NCBI RefSeq assembly: GCF_963082655.1
Contig: NC_081553.1
Coordinates: 49,065,728-49,129,727, forward strand
Source of the DNA: Stomoxys calcitrans
Lineage: Eukaryota; Arthropoda; Insecta; Diptera; Muscidae
DNA length: 64,000 nucleotides
Direction of reading: 5' to 3'
In this document: one piece after another, positions 1-10,400 of the stretch
Position numbering within the stretch: the first letter of the stretch is position 1
Layout: the number at the start of each line of letters is the position of its first letter
Notes under the pieces: generated by a model
What the model was told of the DNA's origin: nothing
Database searches by the model: none
What the model saw: only the letters and a program-made list of their open reading frames with translations
Program-made: the position numbers and the translations under genes

Positions 1-420
1 GTATGGCTATTAAACATGTTTATTACACAAACACTTACATTGCACATCTCCAGGGGAAAGGAATGATAGTATGCGTGTGTTGGAGAATGCTTTCTGTGTA
101 CTAGCTTGACTTCCCCCAAATGGGGAGCGTTGGAGCTTGTGGTGTGCCGTTGATGTGCTTACTATATATTCAACACATTTAATGGCCATGTGTGGATATC
201 ACTGCTCCATAGTCTAACGGCATATGGGAGTTTAAGAAATGACAATAATGGGGCTACAAAATATAACTAAGCTAAGGACTTATATTTTCCTCTTGAAAAC
301 ATGGTTAAATAAACAATTGGGGGCATTTTGTTGGGAAAATACAGAAAAAGAGAGTTTAAAGTTATGTATGGCAGCAGAACTAAAAATTTTCAGGTAAGAA
401 GTTGGGGTTCAAAATTAACT
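1..420. other. No recognisable feature
   Basis: AT-rich sequence with no ORF of note, no obvious repeat unit and no recognisable element end. It borders the palindromic satellite that begins near 430. Confidence 0.5.
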
Positions 421-429
421 TGAAAAAAA

Positions 430-3290
430 GGATCGTAATTACCTTCCGTAACAAATTAAGTAATGAACCTTTTTATGAACAATTTCATAATGAACTTTTT
501 TCTACGAAAATTTGAAATAGTTCGTCATAATTGTTTTCAATGAAAAAGTTTATTATAAACTTTTGTTTACAAAAAAGAACTTTTTTAAATGAAAAAGGTC
601 ATTTTTAACTATTTTTTATGAAAAAATTCATAACGATTTTTTATGAAAAATTCATTATGAAATTTTTTTTTTATGAAAAAGTTCATTATGAACTTTTTTT
701 ATGAAAAAGTTCATTATGAACTTTTTTTATGAAAAAGTTCATTATGAACTTTTTTTATGAAAAAGTTCATTATGAACTTTTTTTATGAAAAAGTTCATTA
801 TGAACTTTTTTATGAAAAAGTTCATTAAAAAAAATCCATTTTAAACTTTTTTCTACGAAAAAGTGCATTGTGATCTTTTTTATGAAAAAGTTTATTATGA
901 ACTTTTTTTAATGGAAAATTCCATTAAAAACTTTTTTCAATGGGAAAGTCCGTTATAAACTTTTTTGTATAAAAAGTTCATTATGAGCATTTTCCTATGA
1001 AAAAGTTAATTATGAACATTTTTCTATAAAAAGTTCCTATGAACATCTTTTCTATGATAAATTTCATTATAAAAATTTGAACTATGAAAAAACTTAGAAG
1101 TTAATCATGAACTTTTTTTTACGAAATAGTTCACTGATCTTATTTCTATGAAAAAGTTTATAATGAACTCTTCTCTATCTGAACGTTTTGCTGTGAAAAA
1201 GTATATTTTAAACATTTTCAAAAAATTTATGACCAGATTTCCAACAAAAAGTTTATTATGAACTTGTTTTCTATGAAAAAGTTCATTGTGAACTTTTTCG
1301 ATCAAAAAATTATGAACTTCTCTCTATGACAAAGTTCACCATGAAATTTTTTCTTTGAACAAGTTCATTATGAACTTTTTTCTATGATATAGTTCATTAC
1401 GAACTTTTTTTTATCTAACAGTTAAATGTGAAACTATTCCTACGGAAAAGTTAATTATGAATTTCTTCCTATTTTTTATGAAAAAGTTTATTATGAACTT
1501 TTGTTATTAAAAATTTCATTATGAACTTTTGTTATGAAAAACTTCATTAAGAACTTTCTTTTTAAGAAAAAACTTTCGTAAAAAACTGTTTTTATGAAAA
1601 AGTTCATTACGAATTTTTTTATAAGTTCATAGTGAACCTTTTTCAATGAAAAAGTTCATTATGATTTTCTTTATGAAAAAGTTCATTTAGCAATTTTTTT
1701 TATGAAAATATTCATTATGAACTTTTTTTTATGAAAATATTCATTATGAACTTTTTTATGAAAAAGTTTATTACGCTTTTTTCTATGAACACGTTTAATT
1801 TGAACTGTTTGCTATAATAAAATGAACTTTTTTCTTTAAAAAAAATTCATTGTGAACATTTTCTTTGAAAAAGTTCATTATGAACAATGAAAAAGTTCAT
1901 TATGAACAATGAAAAAGGTCATTATGAGCTATGAAAAAGTTCATTGTGAACTATGAAAAAGTTCATTGTGAATTATGAAAAAGTTCATTATGAACTATGA
2001 AAAAGTTAATGTTTTCATTATTAATGAATTTTTTTTTTCTATGAAAAAGTTCTTTATCAACTTGTTTGTATAAAAAAGTCAATTATGATTTTTTCCTATG
2101 GAAAAGGCCATTGAAACTTTTTTCTATGAAAAAGCTAATTATGAACTTTTTTCTATAAAAAGTTCATTATGAACTTCTTTCTATAAAAATTTTATTATGA
2201 ACTTTTTTTCTATCAAAAAGTTATTATGAACATCTTTTCTAAGAAAAACTTTATTATGAACATTTGATCTATGAAGAAGTTCATTATGAATATTTGATCT
2301 AAGAAAAAGTTCATTTAGAACATTTTTCTATGAAAAACATCAGAAGAAGTTCATTATGAACTTTTTTTTACGAAATAATTCACTATGAACTTGTTACTAT
2401 GAAATAGTTCACTATGAACTTCTTACTATTGCAAAGTTCTTCATGAAAGTTTTTCTATGAACAAGTTCATTATGAACTTTTTTCTAGGACAAAGTTCATA
2501 ACAAACTTTTTTTTTTATCAAACAGTTCATTATTAACGTTTTTCTATGAAGAAGTTCATTATGAACATTTTATATTAAAAAGTTCATTTGAAGTTTTTAC
2601 AAAAAAAAAATTATTATAAACTTTTTTTACGAAAAGTTAATTTTTTTTATGAAAAAGTTCATTATTTTTTGTGAAAATTTCATTATTAAGTATTTTCTAT
2701 GAGAAAGTTCTTTATAAATTATTTTCTATAAACAAGTTCATCATGAACTATATTCTCTGAAATATTTCATTATTAATTTCTTTCTTTAATATTTCATTAT
2801 TAACTTCTTTCCATTATTAACTCTTTTTCATAGGAAAAAATGAACTTTTTCCTATGAAAAAGATTTTAATGAACTCTTTCCTATGGAAAAGTTCATTACG
2901 AACTTTTTTCTATGAAAAAGTTTATTATAAGTTATTGCCTATGAAAAAGTTTATTATAAGTTATTGTCTATGATAAAGTTCATTAAAAACTTTTTCTATA
3001 AAAACGTTTTTTATAAACGCTTTCTATGAAAAAGTTTTTTAAAAACGTATTCCTATGAAAAAGTTCGTTATGAACTTGTTTCTATGAAAAAGTTAACTTT
3101 AACTTTTTTATGAAAAAGTTCATTTTAAAGTTTTTCTTTGAAAAAAAAATCATTATTAACTTTTTTTTTATGAAAAAGTTCAACAATATCCTTTTTCCAT
3201 AAAAAAGTCCTTTACGAACTTTTTTCTTTAAAGAATTTCATTATAAAGTTGTTCCTATGAGAAAGTTCATTATAAACTTTTTTTTATGAA
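430..3290. repeat. 28-bp palindromic minisatellite/satellite array
   Basis: A degenerate tandem array built from a 28-bp unit. The best-preserved units lie at about 673-830, where starts at 673, 701 and 729 are exactly 28 bp apart. Each consensus unit is a dyad: AAAAAGTTCAT, a single central T, then ATGAACTTTTT, so every repeat can fold on itself. Outside the clean core, units vary in length, lose an arm or carry substitutions, but the GTTCAT/ATGAAC core recurs across almost 2.9 kb, which implies of the order of 100 decayed units. A further stretch of the same repeat lies at 9490-9775, and short tails at 3551-3595. Short ORFs inside are translations of the repeat. Confidence 0.9.
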
Positions 3291-3850
3291 AAAGAGGTGT
3301 GGTTTAGGGTTCTATGCTGGATCTTTCCTCAGCCTACATTCTGCATTTACAGTTTCTTTTTTCCAGTTTCCATCTCCCACCTTTGGTTGTGACATTACCC
3401 GCCTTCCTTCAGCATACCGAGCTAGCTAAAACTAAAACCTTTTTTGGCAACACAGTTGCGTATATAAATATAGGCCTCCAGGGGCTGAGTATTCAGCGTC
3501 GCAAACAAAACATGTCGGCATTATGGATCTCAACGCATCAACGGAGACCAGTTCCTATGAGAAAGTTCATTATAAACTTGTTTTTATGAAAAAGTTCTAT
3601 GGTTTAGGTTTCTATGCCAATTAGTCTGGGTCGTTCCTCAGCCCACATTTCGCATTTACAGTTTCCAGTTTCCATCTTCAACCTATTCCTGTAACATTAT
3701 CGGCCTTCCTTCAGCGTACCGAGCTACCTCAAACTAAGACCTTTTTTGGCAACATAGTTTCCAATATATAGGCCTCAATGGGCTTAGTATTCAGAGTTGC
3801 ATCCAAATGTCCGCAAGTTGGATCTCATCGCTCCAACGGAGGACAGTTTT
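3251..3850. repeat. 300-bp tandem duplication (two units) at satellite edge
   Basis: Two direct units, 3251-3550 and 3551-about 3850, start with the same 'gttcctatga' and end with the same 'acgga..acagtt'. The period is exactly 300 bp. Each unit begins with about 45 bp of the 28-bp satellite and continues into a non-satellite segment containing 'ggtttaggttctatgc', a pyrimidine-rich stretch and a TATA-like region. The units are clearly diverged from each other, so the duplication is not very recent. The satellite start inside each unit suggests that the non-satellite segment was amplified together with the array edge. Confidence 0.8.
3461..3513 (+). promoter_or_regulatory. Putative core promoter (TATA plus initiator-like)
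   Basis: A TATATAAATA string at 3461-3470 is followed by 'attcagcgtc' at 3491-3500, so the candidate initiator A at 3495 lies 32 bases after the first T of TATAAAT, the spacing of insect TATA/Inr promoters. A short leader would reach an ATG at 3512. The second unit of the duplication keeps the initiator-like string (near 3790) but has a weakened TATA (near 3763). No convincing protein follows: the frame runs about 25 codons back into satellite. This could be a captured gene or element promoter, or coincidence. Confidence 0.3.
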
Positions 3851-4084
3851 TGGGCCTTTACTATCGTCCTAGCATGAGCCTTTCTACCCAAGGGTTCTAT
3901 GCGGAGGAGTCGTGAAGCTCTACATTTAGGCAGAAAATGCCATTTGTGCCTCCCATGAAATGAGAGTACTTAATTTTTTCATATCCATAAAGGGGAGGTA
4001 CCCTACTCCTTATCCTAACTTTCAAATCAGCAAGATTTCTGGGATGGGTGGAACCGTTTGCAACCAATTTATGTTGCACCCTTT
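3851..4084. other. Unclassified segment of the duplicated block
   Basis: Sequence containing 'ctctacatttaggcagaa', 'cccatgaaatgag' and 'catatccataaagggg' that recurs at about 9787-10060. It has no identifiable coding content. In the second copy part of it is tandemly repeated three times. It is best read as part of the mobile or duplicated block shared by 3.0-4.6 kb and 9.5-10.4 kb. Confidence 0.6.
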
Positions 4085-4245
4085 GCAAATGCAAATTTCG
4101 CCCATGAACATTCCACTAAGGAACAGGGGCAATCTTCTCACATATCAATGAGTGCAGTCCGATTCAAGTTTAAGCTCAATGATAAAGGGCCTCCTCTTTT
4201 ATAGCCGAGTCTGAATGGCGTACCTCACAAATGTTGCCAGCATTT
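4085..4245 (-). mobile_element. SINE, 3' part, head missing
   Basis: The segment matches the body and tail of the tRNA-headed SINE seen complete at 61850-62140. Shared blocks are the 'tccactaaggaacagggg' tail, the 'ctcacatatcaatgagtg' block, the 'aagtttaagctcaatgat' block and 'acctcacaaatgttgccagca'. The tRNA-like head and the part coding for the middle of the SINE are absent. On the minus strand the tail would end near 4085 in a TTTGC-type sequence. It is an old truncated copy within the duplicated block. Confidence 0.7.
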
Positions 4246-4534
4246 TTTGTAACCCAAAAAATTCCCCAAGTTATAGGGGGAACCTCCCCACAACCAAACC
4301 TTCCCAGAATGACATTTGACTTGATCATGCTATAATGGGTGTCAAATGAAAGGTTCTTGGGAATGAAGTACAAATCTGATATCTTAATAAGGGACCAAGT
4401 GCGTGTGGCTCAACTTCAAAAAAAAAAAAAAAAATACCCCAAACGTATGTGTGATCGATCGGGATAATATGGAACTCAAATGGATGGTTGTTGTTGTTGT
4501 AACAGTTTATTGTGTTCTATCTTTCGTCTGCTTG
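4246..4534 (+). repeat. Family-B related repeat fragment
   Basis: Contains the family-B hallmark 'gggtgtcaaatgaaaggt' followed by 'tacaaatctgatat', and a poly-A run at about 4419-4434. The same segment recurs at about 10078-10320 within the second copy of the block. A (TTG)n-like microsatellite lies at about 4486-4500. No coding content is visible. Confidence 0.65.
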
Positions 4535-5290
4535 ATTCTGTTGAGAGTCTAGATCCAGGAACTCTGCGTCTAAGATGGGGTGTGTCGTGACGTTTTGTCG
4601 TGTGGTTCCTGGTCACAGTCGGGACATACATCTTGCACGTCTGCATCAATTCTTGCCCTGTAGGAATTGAGGCAGCTGCATCTGCCGGAACGTAATTGAC
4701 CCAGAACCACTCTGGTTTGCCGGGGGAGCTTAATTTCTTCTGGTGCAATGGGAGGCAGTCGTTCTCCAAGGACTATATTCACCCGGTAGCTATTTACCGC
4801 ATCTGCTACCATGTCTGCATGAAAGTTGTCTAGACCTGCATGATATGGTGCTTGTTCTAGAGGTTCTCTTTTGTAACGCTGAACCTCACACTCTAGATCT
4901 TAAGGCTTCTGGGCGGTGGATATCTATCCACAAGATGATGATTTGGATGGTCTCTGCGATAACAGCCCAAATGGTATTGCTTTGACAGCATGTATTGGGT
5001 TGCCCAAAAAGTAATTGCGGATTTTTTAAAAGAAAGTAAATGCATTTTTAACAAAGCTTAGAATGAACTTCAATCAAATATACTTTTTTTACACGTTTTT
5101 TTCTAAAGCAAGCTAAAATTAACAGCTGATAACTGATAGAAGAAAGAATGCAATTACAGAGTCACAAGCTGTGAAAAAATTTGTCAACGCCGGATATATG
5201 AAAAATCCGCAATTACTTTTTGGGCAACCCAATAGTTATGTCTTTGCACTGGTAGGATCTTTGTCTCCTCATGGAGGTGGCCCACATGAG
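4535..5290 (-). pseudogene. Jockey-clade LINE ORF2, C-terminal fragment
   Basis: Reading on the minus strand gives the post-RT region typical of Jockey-clade non-LTR retrotransposons: HLHEETKILPV, then (after the MITE) MLSKQYHLGCYRRDHPNHHL, then LPRQTRVVLGQLRSG..C..LNSYRARID and a terminal cysteine cluster CPDCDQ.PHD. The last part lacks the usual LFNCPA segment through a deletion of roughly 45 bp, which is retained in the paralogue at 10355-10467. There are frameshifts and at least one in-frame stop (about 4896). It is not functional. Assignment to the Jockey clade rests on motif recall. Confidence 0.85.
4995..5232 (-). mobile_element. Mariner-type MITE (copy 1), TA target duplication
   Basis: A 238-bp element flanked by TA on both sides (4993-4994 and 5233-5234). 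It has about 32-bp terminal inverted repeats beginning TTGGGTTGCCCAAAAAGTAA and no coding capacity. The terminal sequence resembles mellifera-subfamily mariner ends. It lies inside the Jockey ORF2 remnant. Removing the element and one TA joins N-Y-M-L-S-K in frame, as expected of the intact LINE protein, which dates the insertion after the LINE copy. Related copies are at 8690, 14281, 27193, 30717 and 44061. Confidence 0.93.
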
Positions 5291-5417
5291 AACATGAGGA
5301 CGTGGATGGTCTTAGGGAGTTGTGTATCAGTCTGATATCTAAATTTGGGGAAAAGTAGTCAGTGGTACACCTACCACCAAAAATGTCACCAAAATGGACA
5401 TGTAATCCTAACAGGAC
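5291..5417. other. Short spacer, nothing recognised
   Basis: About 130 bp between the Jockey fragment and the family-A element, without recognisable content. Confidence 0.5.
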
Positions 5418-6765
5418 AAACAAGTAAAAGCGTGCTAAGTTCGGCCGGGCCGAATCTTATATACCCTCCACCATGGATCGCATTTGTCGAGTTCTTTTCC
5501 CGGCATCTCTTCTTAGGCAAAAAAGGATATAAGAAAAGAGTTGCTCTGCTATTAAAACGATATCAAGATATGGTCCGGTTCGGACCACAATTAAATTATA
5601 TGTTGGAGGCCTGTGTAAAATTTCAGCCAATTCGTATAAGAATTGCGCTCATTGGGGCTCACGAAGTAAAATAGAGAGAACGATTTATATGGGATCTGTA
5701 TCGGGCTATAGACCGATTCAGACCATAATAAACACGTTTGTCGATGGTCATGAGAGGATCCATCGTACAAAATTTCAGGCATATCGGATAATAATTGCGA
5801 CCTCTAGGGGTCAAGAAGTCAAGATCCCAGATCGGTTTATATGGCAGCTATATCAGGTTATGAACCAATTTGAACCTTATTTGACACAGTTGTTGAAAGT
5901 AAAAATAAAATACGTCATGCAAAATTTCAGCCAAATCGGATAGGAATTGCGCCCTCTAGAAGCTCAAGAAATCAAATCCCCAGATCTGTTTATATGACAG
6001 CTATATCAGTTTATGAACCGATTTGAACCATACTTGGCACAGTTGTTGGATATCATAACGAAATACTTCGTGCAAAAATTCATTCAAATCGGATAAGAAT
6101 TGTGCCCTCTAGAGGGTCAAGAAGTCAAGACCCAAGATCGGTTTATATGGTAGCTGTATCAGGTTATAGACCGATTTGAACCATACTTGGCACAGTTGTT
6201 GGGTATCATAACAAAACACGTCGTGCGAAATTCCATTCCAATCGGATAAGAATTGCGCCCTCTAGAGGGTCAAGAAGTCAAGGCCCAAGATCGGTTTATA
6301 TGGTAGCTATATCAGGTTATGGACCGATTTGAACCATACTTGGCACAGTTGTTGGATATCATAGCAAAACACGTCATGCAAAATTTCATTTCAATCGGAT
6401 AAGAATTGCGCACTCTAGAGGCTCAAGAAATCAAGACCCAAGATCGGTTTATATGCCAGCTATATCAAAACATGGACCGATATGGCCCATTTACAATACC
6501 AACCGACCTACACTAATAAGAAGTATTTGTGCAAAATTTCAAGCGTCTAGCTTTACTCCTTCGGAAGTTAGCGTGCTTTCGACAGACAGACAGACAGACG
6601 GACGGACGGACGGACAGACGGACGGACATGGCTAGATCGATATAAAATTTCACGACGATCAAGAATATATATACTTTATGGGGTCTCAGACGAATATTTC
6701 GAGTAGTTACAAACAGAATGACGAAATTAGTATACCCCCCATCTTATGGTGGAGGGTATAAAAAT
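5418..6765 (-). mobile_element. Family-A (Helentron-like) element, copy A
   Basis: On the plus strand it starts with ACAAGTAAAAGCGTGCTAAG, a GC-rich palindrome (TTCGGCCGGGCCGAA) and TATACCCTCCACCAT, and ends with ATGGTGGAGGGTATAAAAA. The last two strings are inverted copies of each other (subterminal inverted repeat). The interior is a series of about 153-bp units marked by 'gatcggtttatatgg', 'gaaccatacttggcacagtt' and 'gaattgcgccctctaga', then a gacagacggacg microsatellite. It has no transposase gene. It is nearly identical to copy D at 39094-40899. By analogy with HINE/DINE-1 elements it would be a non-autonomous Helentron derivative (inference). Confidence 0.82.
6580..6629. repeat. GACA/GACG microsatellite
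   Basis: Short tandem gacagacagacg/gacggacg repeat inside family-A copy A. The same position in other copies carries expanded versions (39231-39291, 43031-43127, 58000-58025). Confidence 0.85.
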
Positions 6766-7253
6766 GACTCTTTGGGAGAAGAATAAAAAATCTAGCACCT
6801 AAATTTGGGGTAAAGTTGTTGATTATGGAACAATTTCCTAACAAAGTTATCCACAAGTTTGATCATTTCACTGAAACGCCCATATTCTCCTAGTATCATA
6901 GTACATGGCAATCTACCATAAGCTGCCACATACGAGTATTCTTAAACATTTGCTTAGTAAACAATATTGTGTGGAAGATAGTCGCTTGGTTATGAATACA
7001 TTTTCGAAATGAGTTTTAAGCTAATTACGTTGTATTAGGTTGTTACTGCTGCTGCTGATTCTACTGTTGTTGTTGTTGTTGTTGTTGGCATTGCTTTTAT
7101 TCATGCCACAACGCAACATATCTGATATCCTTTTCAACGGCAACACCGGAATTATCCTCTTGAGAAAGGTTGAATCACAATCGTGTGAGATGATACATTT
7201 AAAGCAGTGCTTAGGTGGGAGTTACGTGCTTTGAGAATATTTACAAGGATATA
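6766..7253. other. No gene seen; (TGT)n microsatellite at 7048-7088
   Basis: Mostly unique AT-rich sequence. A CTG/TGT trinucleotide stretch lies at about 7048-7088 and produces an artefactual leucine-rich ORF. No element ends are recognised. Confidence 0.5.
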
Positions 7254-7610
7254 CCACACTGAGAGAAAAATTTTAAAGTATGCACCAAAAGAAATTCTAC
7301 TTAGAAAATGAAAAGCGCAGAAAAGAAAGCCCACTTCTATGATTACGGCAAAAAAGGAAATATTTTGGCATAAAAAAATGCTATGATAAGAGGTTGTTCA
7401 TACCACCCTCCACTCTTCATATTTGCCTCACCACACTGAGAGAAAAATTTTAAAGTATGCACTGAAAGACATTCTACTTAGAAAATGAAAAGCGCAGAAT
7501 AGAAAGCCCACTTCTATGATTAAGCCAAAAAAAGTAAATATTTTGGGAAAAAAAAACAAAATTCTATGGTAAGAGGTTGTGCATACCACCCTCCCCTCTT
7601 CATATCAAAC
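7254..7610. repeat. 177-bp tandem duplication
   Basis: Two direct copies start 'ccacactgagagaaaaattt' at 7254 and 7431 (period 177) and run through 'aaaatgaaaagcgcaga' and 'aagaggttgt.cataccaccctcc'. The two copies are similar but differ by several substitutions and small indels. No coding potential. Confidence 0.85.
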
Positions 7611-8530
7611 CCTCAAAGTACTCATTGAATACCTCCTGATGTTTAAACTTTACTAAGCATTTGCATATTTTTTGGCCTAAAGTTTACATATCAACTTATC
7701 GTTGGCGTGATGATTACGTCCACGGGGCGTGCTTTGATTAGAATATTTTTAAATTTATTTTTTTTATTTTCGAAAAAAAAAATTTTTAAAAAGCAAACTG
7801 CAAACTTTCCAGCATCTTAACAATTTATTTCAAACAAAAAGGTCGAAAGTTGGGTATTTTTTTATTTTATTTTACCCAAAAACCTTATTGCCTGCGTGGT
7901 TACTTTTTTGTTTTCGCTTATCCTGTCCCCTGAAGTATGTTGGTGTTAGAGAAGGCCCACTCTAACACCAACATACTTCAGAATTTTTCACTTTAAATTT
8001 TTTTCTTTTGTTTTTCATTTCTTGGGGTTTAGGCTTCAGTTTTAGTCGGCATAATAAAACCACAACAATGACGAAGTGATGTTGCTGTGGCTTTCTTTTG
8101 TTTCGCTAGCCTTCCACCACTCGGCCTAAAATTTCCTTAGAATTTTGTTGTGTGGCATAAACAACCTGTTCCATTTCATTGTGAAGTTTCTTTTTTTTTG
8201 TTTTTGGTGTTTTTAAATACACCTATAAATCCCTACCATGTTTGCTGGGGAGGAAAATTTATGCGAAACACATGCACGTGCATTTCACCATCATGAGTGA
8301 ATACCCTACGGCAGATAAGAGAAGTTTCATTTGCTTAGACATGGCGGAAAATTGGTTTCGGGAGATGTTCGTGACTTGTCTAATAAGAGTTACTCACGAC
8401 AAGTATAGACGATTTTTGGGCCAAATTTGCCAAGTAATGCTAGCACCTAAAACCGAAGTAGCTTAAAGTAAAAACTCATAAAGAGCAGCGGGATCGAACG
8501 CAAGAATGTCGAGGAAACTGCTTACCGCAA
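7611..8530. other. Unique AT-rich region
   Basis: No gene or repeat family recognised apart from the perfect inverted repeat at 7931-7980, listed separately. Homopolymer-rich stretches occur at 7740-7800. Confidence 0.5.
7931..7980. repeat. Perfect 21-bp inverted repeat (hairpin)
   Basis: Bases 7931-7951 are exactly complementary to 7960-7980, separated by the 8-base spacer aaggccca. The stem starts TGAAGTATGTTGG and has no mismatch. Surrounding DNA shows no transposon ends or long arms. It could be a small foldback relic or a transcribed hairpin; the stem is shorter than a typical animal pre-miRNA. Confidence 0.9.
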
Positions 8531-8600
8531 CTCATTGTTACAAAATTCCAAAGAAATCGGATGATAAATGCGCCCTTTATGGGCTTAAGACCCAAATTCG
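8531..8600 (-). repeat. Family-A subfamily II fragment
   Basis: About 70 bp resembling one family-A subfamily II unit: 'aactcattgttacaaaattcc', 'atcggatgataaatgcgcc' and 'tatgggcttaagaccc'. No ends present. Confidence 0.5.
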
Positions 8601-8609
8601 GGAGATTCG

Positions 8610-9490
8610 GGTATTGGCACGACGATGAGCAGGCTTCCAGTGAGGAGATTTCGTGTGTCCGGGTTTGCAGAGTTATGAAGTAGAAAATTTTGGGTTGCCC
8701 AAAAAGTAATTGCGGATTTTTTATATAGTCGGCGTTGACAAATTTTTTCACAGCTTGTGACTCTGTAATTGCATTCTTTCTTCTGTCAGTTATCAGCTGT
8801 TACTTTTAGCTTGCTTTAGAAAAAAAGTGTAAAAAAAGTGTATTTGATTAAAGTTCATTCTAAGTTTTATTAAAAATGCATTTATTTTCTTTTAAAAAAT
8901 CCGCAATTACTTTTTGGGCAACCCAATAGTATTCGTTGGATCAGGGGCAGGAAGTCTCCAGGTATGGATGGTGTGACTGGCCAAATGTATAAAAACATTT
9001 GGAGGGGTGATGTCTGAGTCCGGGTTTGCAGAGTTATGAAGTAGAAAATAGTATTGGTCGGATCAGGGGCTGTAAGTCTCCAGGTATGGATGGTACGAAT
9101 GGCCCAATGTATAACAGCATTTATTGGGTGATGTCTGAGTACTTGTTGGCCATTCTGAGTAAATGTGTGGAGGAAGGGTACTTCCCGCGTGCGTGGAAAT
9201 GTGCCCGAGTTGTTGTTTTGCCTAAGACGCCGGAGCGTGTCAGTTGTAACCCGAGGCCCTACCGTGGCATTAGCTTGCTTCCACTACTTAACAAGGTTCT
9301 GAAACGAGTGTGGGTGGACAGGCTTAAGGAGAGCAATAGCGAGGGTTCATCCCCGTATCAGTTCGGGTCTGTCGAGGGTAGAAGTACCGTTGATGCCTGG
9401 CTGTATATTCAGGATTACGTGAGCGGGTCAATGGGCATATTTGTCAATTTCAAGAGAGCATTTGACAACCTTTTATGGCGTTACGTGCTT
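8610..9490 (+). pseudogene. R1-clade LINE reverse transcriptase, 5' half
   Basis: Encodes the start of an R1-type RT domain: SPGMDG, then PRAWKCARVVVLPK, YRGISLLPLLNKVLKRV, YQFGSVEGRSTVDAW, and motif A as GIFVNFKRAFDN. The longest frame is 9026-9526. The catalytic aspartate normally found in motif A (VDF) is Asn here. The segment carrying SPGMDG is tandemly duplicated (about 121 bp net; first copy about 8658-9017, second from 9018), with a MITE in the first copy. The frame then runs into palindromic satellite DNA at 9490. Dispersed R1-like copies outside rDNA are known in insects; no 28S sequence flanks this one. Confidence 0.88.
8690..8926 (+). mobile_element. Mariner-type MITE (copy 2)
   Basis: A 237-bp copy with terminal inverted repeats TTGGGTTGCCC.../...GGGCAACCCAA. 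The right flank is TA (8927-8928); the left duplicate has decayed to TT (8688-8689). The neighbouring paralogous R1 segment at 9041-9065 keeps the uninterrupted site (tagaaaa-TA-gtatt), so insertion with TA duplication can be read directly. Confidence 0.95.
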
Positions 9491-10400
9491 TCTATGAAAA
9501 AATTTTTTAAAAACTTATTCCTATGAAAAAGTTCGTTATGAACTTGATTCTAGGAAAAATTTAACTTTGACTTTTTTATGAAAAAGTTAATTTTAAAGTT
9601 TTTTCTTTGCAAAAAAAAAAATCATTATTAATTTTTTTCTATGAAAAAGTTCAACAATATCGTTTTTCCATAAAAAAGTCCATTACGAACTTTTTTCTTT
9701 AAAGAATTTCATTATGAAGTTGTTCCTATGAGAAAGTTCATTATAAACTTTTTTTATGAAAAAGTTGTGTGGTTTAGGGTTCTATGCTCTACATTTAGGC
9801 AGAACATACAGTTTGAGTCTCCCATGAAATGAGGGTACTAATTTTGTTCATATCCATAAAGGGAAGGGACCCTCCTCCTAAAGCCATGAAATTAGGGTAC
9901 TAAATTTTGTCATATCCACAAAGGGGAGGGACCCTCCTCCTTAAGCCATGAAATTAGGGTACAAAATGTTTTCATATCCATAAAGGGGAGGGACCCTCCT
10001 CCTTATCTTAACTTTAAAATAAGAAAGATTGCCGGGATGGGTGGAACCGTTTGCAACCAATTTTTGTTGTACCCTTTAGTAACCCAAAAAATTCCACAAG
10101 TTAAAGAGGGAACCTCCCCACACCAAAGCCGCCCAGAATGAAATTTGACTCAATCATGCTATAATGGGTGTCAAATGAAAGGTTCTTGGGAATAAAGTAC
10201 AAATCTGATATTCTAATAAGAGACTAAGTGTATGTGGCCCAACTTCAGAAAATACCCCAAACGTATGTTCGATCGATCGGGATAATATGGAACTCAAATG
10301 GATGGTTGTAGTTGTTGTAGCAGTTTGTTGTGTTCTATCTTTCGTCTGTTTGATTCTATTGAGTGTCCAGATCAAGGAACACTGCGTCTAAGATGGGGTG
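9488..10400. repeat. Second copy of the 3.0-4.6 kb block
   Basis: Matches about 3015-4590 in order: palindromic satellite (9490-9775), 'ggtttagggttctatgctctac', 'catatccataaaggg', 'ggtggaaccgtttgcaacc', the family-B-like piece and the Jockey 3' end. It lacks the 300-bp duplicated unit region (about 3320-3915) and the SINE fragment. Within it, a segment of about 60 bp ('ccatgaaattagggtac' ... 'ggagggaccctcctcc') is present three times (about 9830-10012). Overlapping R1 sequence on both sides suggests the block lies between two R1 fragments. Confidence 0.85.

Noticed and set aside
3314..3589. 91-codon ORF at the satellite edge
   Set aside because: It spans the 300-bp duplication and ends in satellite translation; no conserved frame in the second unit.
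8242..8466. 74-codon ORF
   Set aside because: No recognisable motif and unsupported by context; kept as unique sequence.
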